Source of the DNA: Sphingomonas koreensis | GTDB lineage: Bacteria > Pseudomonadota > Alphaproteobacteria > Sphingomonadales > Sphingomonadaceae | DNA length: 64,000 bases | Direction: 5' to 3' | Assembly: GCF_002797435.1 (NCBI RefSeq) | Contig: NZ_PGEN01000001.1 | Coordinates: 1,982,501 to 2,046,500, forward strand | Shown: positions 33,801-41,065 of the stretch, in pieces | How the letters are laid out: each line of letters opens with the position of its first letter | Position numbering within the stretch: position 1 is the first letter of the stretch | Made by a program: the position numbers and the translations under genes | The notes under the pieces: model-generated | The model's database searches: none | Told to the model about the DNA's origin: nothing | What the model saw: the letters and a program-made list of their open reading frames with translations, nothing else

Positions 33801-35956
33801 GGGCGGCCCTCCACGCTGTTGCCGGCCAGCGTCACATCTGGCCTGCCCTGTTCGTAGAGGTTGGTGACGCGCGGCTCCGGCGTCGCGGCAAACTGGTTGT
33901 CGGCGATCCGCACGACCGGCGCGCCGACACTGTTCGCCACCTCGATCCCCGCGGCATCGGCGAAGCGGTTGCGCGCGATCTCGACCCGCTGGACGCCTGA
34001 CAGCCGTACCGCGCCGCCGCGCGCCACGTCGTTGCCGGTCATCGTGAAATGCGGGCCGAACGTGCTCTCGTCCGTGCCCAGCCGCGTGACGTTCGCCACG
34101 GTCGCGACATCGGCGAACTGGTTGTCGACAATCTCGATCGCCTCGGCGCTGTAAAGCCCCTTGGCGCCGATCTCGGCCGCCGCGGCGACGATCGCGCCGC
34201 TGACCCTCGCAAAGCTCGACCCGCGTACTTCGACCTTGTCGGCGAACGTCGCCGGGGTCGCCGCGAATACGTCGAAGCCCGGCGCGTTGAGGTCGCGCAC
34301 CGCGACACCCTCCAGCGTTACGCGATAATTCGAAGTGCTCACCGACTGCGGCGCGCGAACCAGTGCGTTGCCCGCCGCAGCCGGTGAGGCGGCGCCGGAG
34401 AAGGTCGCGCCACGAAGGACGATGCTGCCGCCGGGAAGCAGCTGGAACAGGGTCGGGGACGCGCTCTCGATCACCGCCTCGCGCGGGCCGGTGATCGTCA
34501 GCGGGTGCGCGATTACGATCGGTGCGGTGACGCGATGGATGCCGGCGGCGACGCGGACGGTGTCGCCGGCGGAGGAGCCCGCCACCGCCTTGGCCAGCAT
34601 GCCGTCGCTGGCGGGTGCCGCGATCTCGCGTCCCGCCACACTCGCAGGTGCATCCTTCGGGTACCAGGCGGGCCCCACCTCGCCGCGCTTCAACACGACG
34701 AGGTCGCGCGGAGCGCCTGCGGTCACCGACGGCTCGGCCGGATAGAGCAGGCCGTTGGCGGCGCGCTCGAGCTTGACTGCCTGCTTCACGTTTCCAGCCA
34801 ACGCCATGCCCGTCACGGCGCCCTCGAAGCGCACGATATCCTTGCCGTCGGCATTGGCGATCAGGTTGCGCTCGAACCAGCTGTCGATCGGCGGGGCGCT
34901 GCGTTCGGCGTCGGCGCCCGCGCCAAAGGTCACGCGCGCCGCCTCGATGATCGAGTTGCGCTCGATCCGGGCATTGGCGACCTGATGATAGCGGTTGATC
35001 GCCGAGTTGGGCACGCCGTTCATCACCGCGATCGCGCTCAGAAACGAAGTGCCGGTGATGCCCTCGAGGTAATTGTCGCGGACGATCTGGTCGCGATTGA
35101 TGACCCGGATGCCGCCCGTGCTGGGCTTGCCGCGCCCCATGAATACATTGCGCTCGACCAGATTGCCGTTGCCATGGCGCAGGACGACCGCGCCCTGCGA
35201 CTCCACGAACATGTTGCTGCGAATGATGTTCGCGCCCGACTTGATCGAAACGATCTCGACCTCGCCGTCGCAATGCTCGAACCAGTTGCGCTCGACCACG
35301 CTGTTCGAATCGCTCAGCGATTCGTCGCTGGTGCCGATACGGATGGTCTCGCCGCCATTGGAGCCGAGCGGCGGGCGCGGGCCGAAATAATTATGGTCGA
35401 TCCGCGCGCGATTCTTCTGCGGCTGCCCCTTGGGCCTGATCACCGCCAGCGTCACCCCGGCATTCCCCTTGCCCGCGAACCAGCTGTGATCGACCCGGTT
35501 GTCGGTGCCGTAGATCGCGACCCAGATATCCTCGGCCCGCCGGTCGGGGTTGGTGAAATGGTCGACGACGATCTGCGTCAGCCGCACATTGCGCGCGACC
35601 GTCTTGGAGTCGCGGCGGAAGGCGATCAGCTCCTTGGTCGGCGAGAAGCCGTTGCGGAAAATCAGACCCGACACCACCAGATGCGCGCCGCCGATGCGCA
35701 GGTTCGACTGGCCGGAAATTATGACCTTGCCCGGTGTCTGCGCGGCGAGCGTGATCGGCTTGTCCGCGGTCCCCTCGCCCGAAAAGACGATCTGGAAATC
35801 GCGCCATTCGCCGTCGGCAAGCAGGATACGATCGCCCGGTGCTGCCCTTTTGACCGCGGCGGCATAGGCAGCCTGATCGCGCACCAGATGATCGGCGGCC
35901 AGCGCAGGAAGCGGCGCCAGCAGCACGCATGTGACCAGCGCCCCCATTGCCCGCAT
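33797..35956 (-). CDS. PL6 family polysaccharide lyase (alginate lyase)
   Basis: A 719-residue exported lyase. The start at 35956 follows AAAGGAG; the upstream ATG (35986) is less likely. Signal peptide residues 1-20 (MRAMGALVTC...ALA). The right-handed beta-helix holds the PL6 signature NGGETIRIGTS at 200-210, the catalytic Lys in EIVSIKS (Lys239) and the Arg in AVVLRHGNGN (Arg260). A second beta-helix-like half from residue ~440 makes a two-domain enzyme like AlyGC-type lyases. Chondroitinase B is the other activity in the family, but the cluster partners point to alginate. It is the first gene of the operon. Confidence 0.9.
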   Translation of the reverse strand: MRAMGALVTCVLLAPLPALAADHLVRDQAAYAAAVKRAAPGDRILLADGEWRDFQIVFSGEGTADKPITLAAQTPGKVIISGQSNLRIGGAHLVVSGLIFRNGFSPTKELIAFRRDSKTVARNVRLTQIVVDHFTNPDRRAEDIWVAIYGTDNRVDHSWFAGKGNAGVTLAVIRPKGQPQKNRARIDHNYFGPRPPLGSNGGETIRIGTSDESLSDSNSVVERNWFEHCDGEVEIVSIKSGANIIRSNMFVESQGAVVLRHGNGNLVERNVFMGRGKPSTGGIRVINRDQIVRDNYLEGITGTSFLSAIAVMNGVPNSAINRYHQVANARIERNSIIEAARVTFGAGADAERSAPPIDSWFERNLIANADGKDIVRFEGAVTGMALAGNVKQAVKLERAANGLLYPAEPSVTAGAPRDLVVLKRGEVGPAWYPKDAPASVAGREIAAPASDGMLAKAVAGSSAGDTVRVAAGIHRVTAPIVIAHPLTITGPREAVIESASPTLFQLLPGGSIVLRGATFSGAASPAAAGNALVRAPQSVSTSNYRVTLEGVAVRDLNAPGFDVFAATPATFADKVEVRGSSFARVSGAIVAAAAEIGAKGLYSAEAIEIVDNQFADVATVANVTRLGTDESTFGPHFTMTGNDVARGGAVRLSGVQRVEIARNRFADAAGIEVANSVGAPVVRIADNQFAATPEPRVTNLYEQGRPDVTLAGNSVEGRP

Positions 35957-36026
35957 GCCGTCCGCTCCTTTCGATCTGTTCTGCACACTGGACTAACCAA
36001 GTGGCATAAACTGTTCAAGTGATGAT

Positions 36027-36051
36027 TATACCACTTATCAGAATTGGTATA
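36027..36051. promoter_or_regulatory. inverted repeat before the lyase operon
   Basis: TATACCA (36027-36033) and TGGTATA (36045-36051) form 7-bp inverted arms around 11 bases, about 75 bases upstream of the PL6 start. The GAATTGGTAT stretch (36041-36050) shares AATTGGTAT with the site before the TonB receptor gene (28609-28617). This is a candidate operator for the GntR protein. Confidence 0.55.
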
Positions 36052-36125
36052 TTACCGTCATTGCTCGCCTCGCCGGGCGCCGGTCCGGCTTTGCCGCAGC
36101 GCCTCGCCCCGCTATAGGCGCGCGC

Positions 36126-36614
36126 ATGGCAGACATCCTGATCCTCACCACCGGCGGCACCATCGACAAACTCTATTTCGATGCGCTGAGCGAATATCAG
36201 ATCGGCGACAGCGTCGTGGCGAGACTGCTCGCGGTCGCCCGCTCGGCGCTTGAGGTCCGCGTGGTCGAGCTGATGCGCAAGGACAGCCTCGAGCTGACCG
36301 ACGAGGATCGCGCGTCGATCGCACAGGCAGTGCGCGATGCGCCCGAGGATCGCATCGTCATCACCCACGGCACCGATACGATGACCGACACCGCCGCCGC
36401 GCTGAAGGACATTCCGGGCAAACGCGTCGCGCTGCTCGGCGCACTCGCCCCCGCGCGCTTCGCCGAGAGCGACGCCGCGTTCAACCTGGGCATGGCCTTC
36501 GCCACGGTGCAGGTCGCGGCCGAACCGGGCGTTTGGATCGCGATGAACGGCACCGTCTTCGCCGCGGGCAGCGTGCGCAAGGACCGCAGCCGCAACAGCT
36601 TCGTTCCAATCTGA
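36126..36614 (+). CDS. asparaginase domain-containing protein (N-terminal domain only)
   Basis: A 162-residue protein that matches only the N-terminal domain of L-asparaginases. It has the first catalytic motif, ILTTGGTIDKLYF (Thr within TGGTI), and the second, VITHGTDTMTDTA with the Thr-Asp pair. The C-terminal domain present in full enzymes (about 330 residues) is missing, and the frame ends normally with NSFVPI. Such short stand-alone forms exist in bacteria; whether they are active is unclear. The gene is not obviously broken. It diverges from the lyase operon and lies 87 bases upstream of epsC. Confidence 0.82.
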   Translation: MADILILTTGGTIDKLYFDALSEYQIGDSVVARLLAVARSALEVRVVELMRKDSLELTDEDRASIAQAVRDAPEDRIVITHGTDTMTDTAAALKDIPGKRVALLGALAPARFAESDAAFNLGMAFATVQVAAEPGVWIAMNGTVFAAGSVRKDRSRNSFVPI

Positions 36615-36663
36615 CTCCGGCTTTGCGCCGCTGAACCAGAACTATCTTTCGGCCCGCATCATA

Positions 36664-36682
36664 TCCTATCTATTAGATAGGA
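36664..36682. promoter_or_regulatory. palindrome before the serine acetyltransferase gene
   Basis: TCCTATCTA and its complement TAGATAGGA (36664-36672 and 36674-36682) are separated by one T, 20 bases before the ATG. This is a 19-bp near-perfect dyad in an AT-rich spot of a GC-rich genome. It resembles Rrf2-type (IscR/CymR-like) or other small-dimer operators, and cysteine-synthesis genes are known Rrf2 targets. The regulator is not in the window. Confidence 0.6.
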
Positions 36683-36701
36683 GTTTAGACGGAGATCGAT
36701 C

Positions 36702-37628
36702 ATGGGCAGGCAGCAGGCGATGGTGGAAATCTATCCGCGCAATCTTGAGCGGTTAGTCGCCGGCCTGCGCGACGCGCGCTGCGAATGGCGGCAGGGCCAC
36801 GACCGCCATGCCGAGCAGGGCATCGAATTCCCGTCACGCCGGGTGCTCGCGCGGCTGCTGCGCGAGCTGGGCACCGCACTCTTCCCGCTCCGTCTCGGCC
36901 CGCCCGAATTGACCGCGAGCAACGAGAACGCCTGGGTCGAAGCGACGCTCGAATCCACTCTCTCCCAGCTCGGCGCGCAGATCGAGCTGGAGTTGCGCAT
37001 CGCCCGCCCCGGCATCTCGCGAATCGAGGAAGGCTATGCGGTCGAGCATATCCTGACCGACTTCGCCGAGAGCCTGCCCGGCATCCGCCGCCTGCTCGAT
37101 GAGGATGTCGCGGCCGGCTATGCCAACGATCCCGCCGCGCGCAGCGTCGACGAGGTACTGCTGTCCTACCCATCGATCGCCGCGATCATCCACCACCGGC
37201 TCGCGCACCGCCTCCACGCGCTCGGCGCGCCGCTGGTGGCACGGGTGATCGCCGAGGTGGCGCATGGCGAAACCGGGATCGACATCCACCCCGCTGCGCG
37301 CATCGGGCGCAGCTTCTTCATCGATCACGGCACCGGCATCGTCATCGGCGAGACAGCGGTGATCGGCGACCGGGTGCGCATCTATCAGGGCGTGACGCTG
37401 GGCGGCGAGCCGATCCCGGCGGGAGCTGCGCATCGCGGCGACACCCGGACGCGTCGGCATCCGCGGATCGGGGACGATGTCGTGATCTTTCCAGGCGCGG
37501 TGCTGCTCGGCCCGATCGATGTCGGTGCACGCAGCCGGATCGGCGGCAATGTCTGGCTGCGCGACGACGTGCCCGAAGACAGTCTGGTCGAGCTGCCCGC
37601 GCTGCGCACGCGCCAGCTCGGCGATTGA
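36702..37628 (+). CDS. epsC: serine O-acetyltransferase, EpsC type
   Basis: A 308-residue left-handed beta-helix acyltransferase making O-acetylserine for cysteine synthesis. The helical N-terminal part runs to ~residue 170. The hexapeptide repeats begin with EVAHGETGIDIHPAARIGRSFFIDHGTGIVIGETAVIGD, including the catalytic His in FFIDHGTG. A further block is YQGVTLGGEP. The 308-residue length with the extra helical N-terminus matches the EpsC subfamily rather than CysE. A GGAG site lies 8 bases before the ATG. It is preceded by the palindrome at 36664-36682 and followed by convergent tRNA-Phe. Confidence 0.9.
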   Translation: MGRQQAMVEIYPRNLERLVAGLRDARCEWRQGHDRHAEQGIEFPSRRVLARLLRELGTALFPLRLGPPELTASNENAWVEATLESTLSQLGAQIELELRIARPGISRIEEGYAVEHILTDFAESLPGIRRLLDEDVAAGYANDPAARSVDEVLLSYPSIAAIIHHRLAHRLHALGAPLVARVIAEVAHGETGIDIHPAARIGRSFFIDHGTGIVIGETAVIGDRVRIYQGVTLGGEPIPAGAAHRGDTRTRRHPRIGDDVVIFPGAVLLGPIDVGARSRIGGNVWLRDDVPEDSLVELPALRTRQLGD

Positions 37629-37649
37629 TCAGCCGAATCCTGGGGAAAG

Positions 37650-37725
37650 TGGTGCCCGGGGACGGAGTCGAACCGCCGACACTGCGATTTTCAGTCGCAT
37701 GCTCTACCAACTGAGCTACCCGGGC
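37650..37725 (-). tRNA. tRNA-Phe (GAA anticodon)
   Basis: A 76-nt tRNA on the minus strand. The acceptor stem GCCCGGG pairs with CCCGGGC; the D-arm is GCTCAGTTGGTAGAGC; the anticodon loop CTGAAAA carries GAA; the T-arm is GGCGG-TTCGACT-CCGTC. CCA is encoded. It lies 56 bases upstream of the yacG stop and transcribes in the same direction as yacG, at the end of that operon. Confidence 0.97.
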
Positions 37726-37781
37726 CCAACCGGCGAAGCCGGGGACGTATATGCTTCCGGGTTGAACCGGAAGGCGCGCTC

Positions 37782-37976
37782 TTAGTCGCGGGATTCGCCG
37801 CTGTCCAGCCTGCTTTGCGCACCTTCCGCATCTTCGGGGTCGATCGCCGCACCCGGCAGGCGATATCCCTCGCCCAGCCATTGCAGCAGGTCGCGGTCCT
37901 TGCAGCCGCGGCTGCAGAAGGGCTTGAACGCCGGATCGCCCGGCTTGCCGCAGATCGGGCAATCGTCGCGTTTCAC
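37782..37976 (-). CDS. yacG: DNA gyrase inhibitor YacG
   Basis: A 64-residue zinc-binding protein. The four-Cys site is C-P-I-C-G-K-P and, ~15 residues later, FCSRGCKDRDL, followed by the family's QWLGEGYRLPG. In E. coli YacG binds GyrB and inhibits gyrase. Translation starts at the GTG at 37976 that shares GTGA with the RNase gene's stop; the longer open frame upstream is out of the conserved region. The acidic tail (EDAEGAQSRLDSGES) is species-specific. It ends the infA-maf-RNase-yacG block, just before tRNA-Phe. Confidence 0.93.
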   Translation of the reverse strand: MKRDDCPICGKPGDPAFKPFCSRGCKDRDLLQWLGEGYRLPGAAIDPEDAEGAQSRLDSGESRD

Positions 37977-38908
37977 TTTTGCTCCACAAACTTCGTGCGT
38001 CCGCCGGTGCGGCGGTGCAGCTCCGCGACCCATTCGGGCTCGCGCTCCAACCGGCGCAACAGCGCCGGATGCAGGATATGGGTATCGGGTGCCGGCGGGG
38101 GAAGGCGCTCCAGCCGACGCAGCTCGGCACGCAGCGCGGCACCCGCCGGATCGGCGGCCAGCTGTTCGGGCAGCGACATGCGCTGGCGCCGCCGCACGAT
38201 CTGGAGGAAGCCGAAGCCGTTCATCGCCGTCCGCTCGAACGGCTGCGGCAGCGCGGCGTCGATCGCCTCCGCCACTGCATTGCGTTCATTCTTGTTGGCC
38301 AGCGTCGGAAAGTCGATCCCGACCGATCCGGTGATCTCCATCCGCTCCATCGCCTGCGCGATCGCATGCGCTGCGCTGATCGAGAGCACGCCAAGCGGAG
38401 CGGCGCCATCGACATCGAACAACGTCATCGCGGGCGTCACCACCATGCGCAGCGCGCCGCCGGCAAAGGCGATCTCGCCGCTCGCCGCTTCCTCGAGCAG
38501 CTCGGACCAGCCCGCATCCTCGAGCAGATCGGGTTCGTGGGCGCGCAGCTGCCGCACTGGCAGATCGGTCGCCTTGATCCGGGTGAGCAGATCGGGGCCG
38601 GGCATTGGCGGCGCATCGGCGGGAACCGCCTTGGGAAGCTTGGCCCGCCCGATCTCGGCGATCGCCTCGCGCACGATGCGTGCAGTGAAGCTCCCGCCTT
38701 GCGTGATGCCGGGGGGAAGCGGGTCGCAGAGCGCCTCCTCGCCGCTGTCGAGCTGGATCTTGCCGGTGACCCGGTCGATCAGGCGCGCACGCGCGACGGT
38801 GCCGGTGCGCAGGCCGGGCAGTTCGATCGCCGCTTTCCAGATCACCCCGCGCGCGACCAGCGCCGCGCGGTTCTCACCGATCCCCGCCTCGTACAGCCAC
38901 TCAGCCAA
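37973..38908 (-). CDS. short ribonuclease E/G-like protein
   Basis: A 311-residue member of the RNase E/G family, far shorter than RNase G (~490) or RNase E (>900). The catalytic core is recognisable: MVVTPAMTLFDVDGAAPLG (with the catalytic Asp), then VGIDFPTLANKNERNAV. The Zn-link CPxCxG and the S1-like insertion are weak or absent. The TTG start at 38908, eight bases inside the maf gene, gives the family-like N-terminus LAEWLYEAGIGENRAALV. It sits in a conserved alphaproteobacterial order between maf and yacG. It probably processes RNA, but its substrate is unknown. Confidence 0.82.
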   Translation of the reverse strand: MAEWLYEAGIGENRAALVARGVIWKAAIELPGLRTGTVARARLIDRVTGKIQLDSGEEALCDPLPPGITQGGSFTARIVREAIAEIGRAKLPKAVPADAPPMPGPDLLTRIKATDLPVRQLRAHEPDLLEDAGWSELLEEAASGEIAFAGGALRMVVTPAMTLFDVDGAAPLGVLSISAAHAIAQAMERMEITGSVGIDFPTLANKNERNAVAEAIDAALPQPFERTAMNGFGFLQIVRRRQRMSLPEQLAADPAGAALRAELRRLERLPPPAPDTHILHPALLRRLEREPEWVAELHRRTGGRTKFVEQK

Positions 38909-39470
38909 GGGGGTAGCCCGCACTCTCCAGCAGTGCGCGGGTCTCGAACACCGGGAGACCGACGACGCCCGAATGGCTTCCCGACAGGAAACGCACAAAC
39001 GCCTCGGCGCGACCCTGGATGGCATAGCCGCCTGCCTTGCCCATCCCCTCGCCGCTCGCGACATAAGCGTCGATCTCGGCATCGGTCAGCCGCTTGAACG
39101 CGACGATGGTATCGGACAGCCGCATGCGTGCCTTGCCGGTCGCATCGATCAGGCACACGGCCGACAGGCAATGGTGCCGCCGCCCCGACAACAGCCCCAG
39201 CATGCGGCGCAGATCGGCCTCGTCCTCCGGCTTGCCGAGGATGCGGCGGCCGACGGCAATGGTAGTATCGCCCGCCAGCACGATCTCGTCGTCCGCACGC
39301 GCGACCGCCTGCGCCTTGCCGAGCGCGATACGCTGCACATAGGCGCGCGGCAGCTCGCCCTTCAGCGGTGCTTCGTCGATGTCCGGGGCGGCGATGGAAT
39401 CGGGCGCGACGCCGATGCGCACGAGCAAGTCACGGCGGCGCGGCGATGTGGAAGCGAGCACGAGCCGCAT
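38901..39470 (-). CDS. maf: Maf-like nucleotide pyrophosphatase
   Basis: A 189-residue protein of the Maf/Ham1-like superfamily. The N-terminal LASTSPRRRDLLVRIG is the family's phosphate-binding motif. The other blocks are ALGKAQAVA, LAGDTTIAVGRRILGKPED, and the C-terminal GKAGGYAIQGRAEAFVRFLSGSHSGVVGLPVFET. Family enzymes hydrolyse non-canonical or regulatory nucleoside triphosphates to the monophosphate. The ATG at 39470 follows 58 bases after the infA stop, a gap filled by two hairpins. Confidence 0.93.
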   Translation of the reverse strand: MRLVLASTSPRRRDLLVRIGVAPDSIAAPDIDEAPLKGELPRAYVQRIALGKAQAVARADDEIVLAGDTTIAVGRRILGKPEDEADLRRMLGLLSGRRHHCLSAVCLIDATGKARMRLSDTIVAFKRLTDAEIDAYVASGEGMGKAGGYAIQGRAEAFVRFLSGSHSGVVGLPVFETRALLESAGYPLG

Positions 39471-39487
39471 GGGATTCTCTAGAATGG

Positions 39488-39530
39488 ATCCCCGCCTGAG
39501 CGGGGATGATCGGCTGACGCGCAGCCGATC
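39488..39530. repeat. two tandem hairpins between infA and maf
   Basis: Hairpin one has arms ATCCCCGC / GCGGGGAT (39488-39495 and 39500-39507) with the loop CTGA. Hairpin two has GATCGGCT / AGCCGATC (39508-39515 and 39523-39530) with a 7-nt loop, reaching into the infA stop codon. The first resembles the dispersed repeat at 12261-12287. No T-run follows, so partial attenuation after infA is possible. Confidence 0.6.
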
Positions 39531-39747
39531 ACTTGAAGCGATAGGTGATGCGGCCCTTGGTCAGGTCATAGGGCGTCAATTCGACGAGCACTTCGTCGCC
39601 CACCAGAACGCGGATGCGGTTCTTGCGCATCTTGCCGGCGGTGTGGCCCAGAATCTCGTGATCATTCTCGAGCCGGACGCGGAACATGGCGTTGGGGAGA
39701 AGCTCCACAACCCGGCCGCGCATTTCAAGCAGTTCTTCCTTGGCCAA
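39529..39747 (-). CDS. infA: translation initiation factor IF-1
   Basis: A 72-residue S1-fold protein starting with a TTG codon (39747), preceded by AGAGG. The sequence [18 protein letters not shown], followed by [22 protein letters not shown] and [19 protein letters not shown], is nearly invariant for IF-1. It binds the ribosomal A-site during initiation. A longer frame upstream to 39936 has no recognisable content, and the TTG gives exactly the family length. It heads the infA-maf-RNase-yacG unit. Confidence 0.96.
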   Translation of the reverse strand: MAKEELLEMRGRVVELLPNAMFRVRLENDHEILGHTAGKMRKNRIRVLVGDEVLVELTPYDLTKGRITYRFK

Positions 39748-39899
39748 ACAAACCTCTAGCGATGGAGCGGAAAAAAGACGCGGTGCCTTACTCTTCCTTG
39801 ACGCAAAAGGAAAGCGGCACAGTTTGCGTCGCGTTACGGCAACAATGACTTTCCCGCTGTTCGCTTGATGCGACGCGCATTCGGGGCCACATGGGGGCC

Positions 39900-40472
39900 A
39901 TGCTGATCGAGACCGAAGCCACGCCCAACCCGGCAACCCTGAAGTTCCTGCCCGGCCGTACCGTGATGGATGCCGGCACCCGCGATTTCGCGACTCCCGA
40001 GGAGGCCGAAGCCTCGCCGCTGGCCGAAGCGCTGTTCAACCTCGGCGACGTCACCGGCGTGTTCTTCGGCCGCGATTTCATCTCGGTGACCGCGGCGCCC
40101 GGCGTCGACTGGACGGGCCTCAAGCCCGACGTGCTCGGCATCCTGCTCGACCATTTCAGCGCGAACATGCCGTTGTTCCGGCAGGGAAGCGCGGCTGGCT
40201 TCTCGGTTCCGGCCGAGGAAAGCTTTACCGACGATCCCGAGGACGCAGACATCGTCGCCCAGATCAAGGACCTGATCGAGACGCGCGTCCGCCCCGCGGT
40301 CGCCAATGACGGCGGCGATATCGTCTATCGAGGCTTCGACAAGGGGAAGGTCTATCTGCAGATGCAGGGCGCCTGTTCGGGTTGCCCCTCCTCGACCGCG
40401 ACGCTCAAGAACGGGATCGAACAATTGCTCAAATATTATGTGCCCGAAGTCACCGAAGTGCGTGCCGTCTGA
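39900..40472 (+). CDS. NifU family Fe-S scaffold/carrier protein
   Basis: A 190-residue two-domain protein. The N-terminal ~90 residues ([18 protein letters not shown], the Scaffold N-like domain) precede the C-terminal NifU domain. That domain has [21 protein letters not shown] and the cluster-binding CxxC in [21 protein letters not shown]. It matches NfuA-like carriers that deliver Fe-S clusters to apo-proteins. The ATG at 39900 is three codons after an alternative ATG at 39891. It diverges from infA and overlaps the downstream nitroreductase gene by one base (TGATG). Confidence 0.92.
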   Translation: MLIETEATPNPATLKFLPGRTVMDAGTRDFATPEEAEASPLAEALFNLGDVTGVFFGRDFISVTAAPGVDWTGLKPDVLGILLDHFSANMPLFRQGSAAGFSVPAEESFTDDPEDADIVAQIKDLIETRVRPAVANDGGDIVYRGFDKGKVYLQMQGACSGCPSSTATLKNGIEQLLKYYVPEVTEVRAV

Positions 40473-41065
40473 TGGGAACGCCGCTGAACGAGGCCGGCCT
40501 CGACACGATCTTCCGTACCGCGCGCACCTATAACGGCTATCTTCCGGGCGAAGTGACCGAAGCGGACATCGGCGCCATCTACGACCTGCTCAAGATGGGG
40601 CCCACCTCGGCCAACATGCAGCCGGCACGTTTCGTCTGGTGCCTCAGCCAGGAGGCGAAGGACAAGCTCGCCGCCTGCGCGAGCGAGAAGAACGCGCCCA
40701 AGATCAGCGCCGCGCCCGCAGCGGTGGTGATCGGCATGGACTATGATTTCCATGAGCAGCTGCCCTGGCTGTTTCCGCACACCGACGCGAAGAGCTGGTT
40801 CGAGGGACCGCAGGCGAACAGGGTCGAGGGCGCGCTGCGCAATTCCTCGCTGCAGGGCGCCTATTTCCTGATCGCCGCACGCGCGCTGGGCTGGGATACC
40901 GGGCCGATGTCGGGCTTCGACGCTGCGAAGGTCGACGCCGCCTTCTTCGCCGACCAGCCCTCGGTCCACGCCAATTTCATCGCGACCTTCGGCAAGGGCG
41001 ATCCGGCGAGCATCTTCGGCCGCAGCCCGCGGCCTGAATTCGGGCAGTTCAACCAGATTGCCTGA
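40472..41065 (+). CDS. malonic semialdehyde reductase / RutE-like nitroreductase
   Basis: A 197-residue FMN-dependent nitroreductase-fold protein. It has the RutE-type blocks FRTARTYNGYLPGEV near residue 14, YDLLKMGPTSANMQPARFVW, NAPKISAAPAAVVIGMDY, and the C-terminal LGWDTGPMSGFDAAKVDAAFF with the FMN-contacting Gly-rich turn. RutE reduces 3-oxopropanoate (malonic semialdehyde) in pyrimidine breakdown; other rut genes are not near here, so the physiological substrate is open. The start ATG overlaps the NifU stop. It precedes tsaB with an 8-base overlap, suggesting one operon NifU-nitroreductase-tsaB-rimI. Confidence 0.85.
   Translation: MGTPLNEAGLDTIFRTARTYNGYLPGEVTEADIGAIYDLLKMGPTSANMQPARFVWCLSQEAKDKLAACASEKNAPKISAAPAAVVIGMDYDFHEQLPWLFPHTDAKSWFEGPQANRVEGALRNSSLQGAYFLIAARALGWDTGPMSGFDAAKVDAAFFADQPSVHANFIATFGKGDPASIFGRSPRPEFGQFNQIA

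Noticed and set aside
31701..33857. A 718-codon plus-strand open frame opposite the PL17 gene
   Set aside because: It has low complexity and no domain; the minus strand encodes PL17 with catalytic residues in place.
33801..35273. Upstream extension of the PL17 frame (a 1215-codon frame)
   Set aside because: The upstream part runs through the PL6 gene in another phase and has no domain. The GTG at 33800 with the signal peptide is the real start.
37650..37725. tRNA-Phe as an integration site for a mobile element
   Set aside because: No integrase or displaced 3' tRNA copy is visible, and the adjacent genes are conserved core genes.
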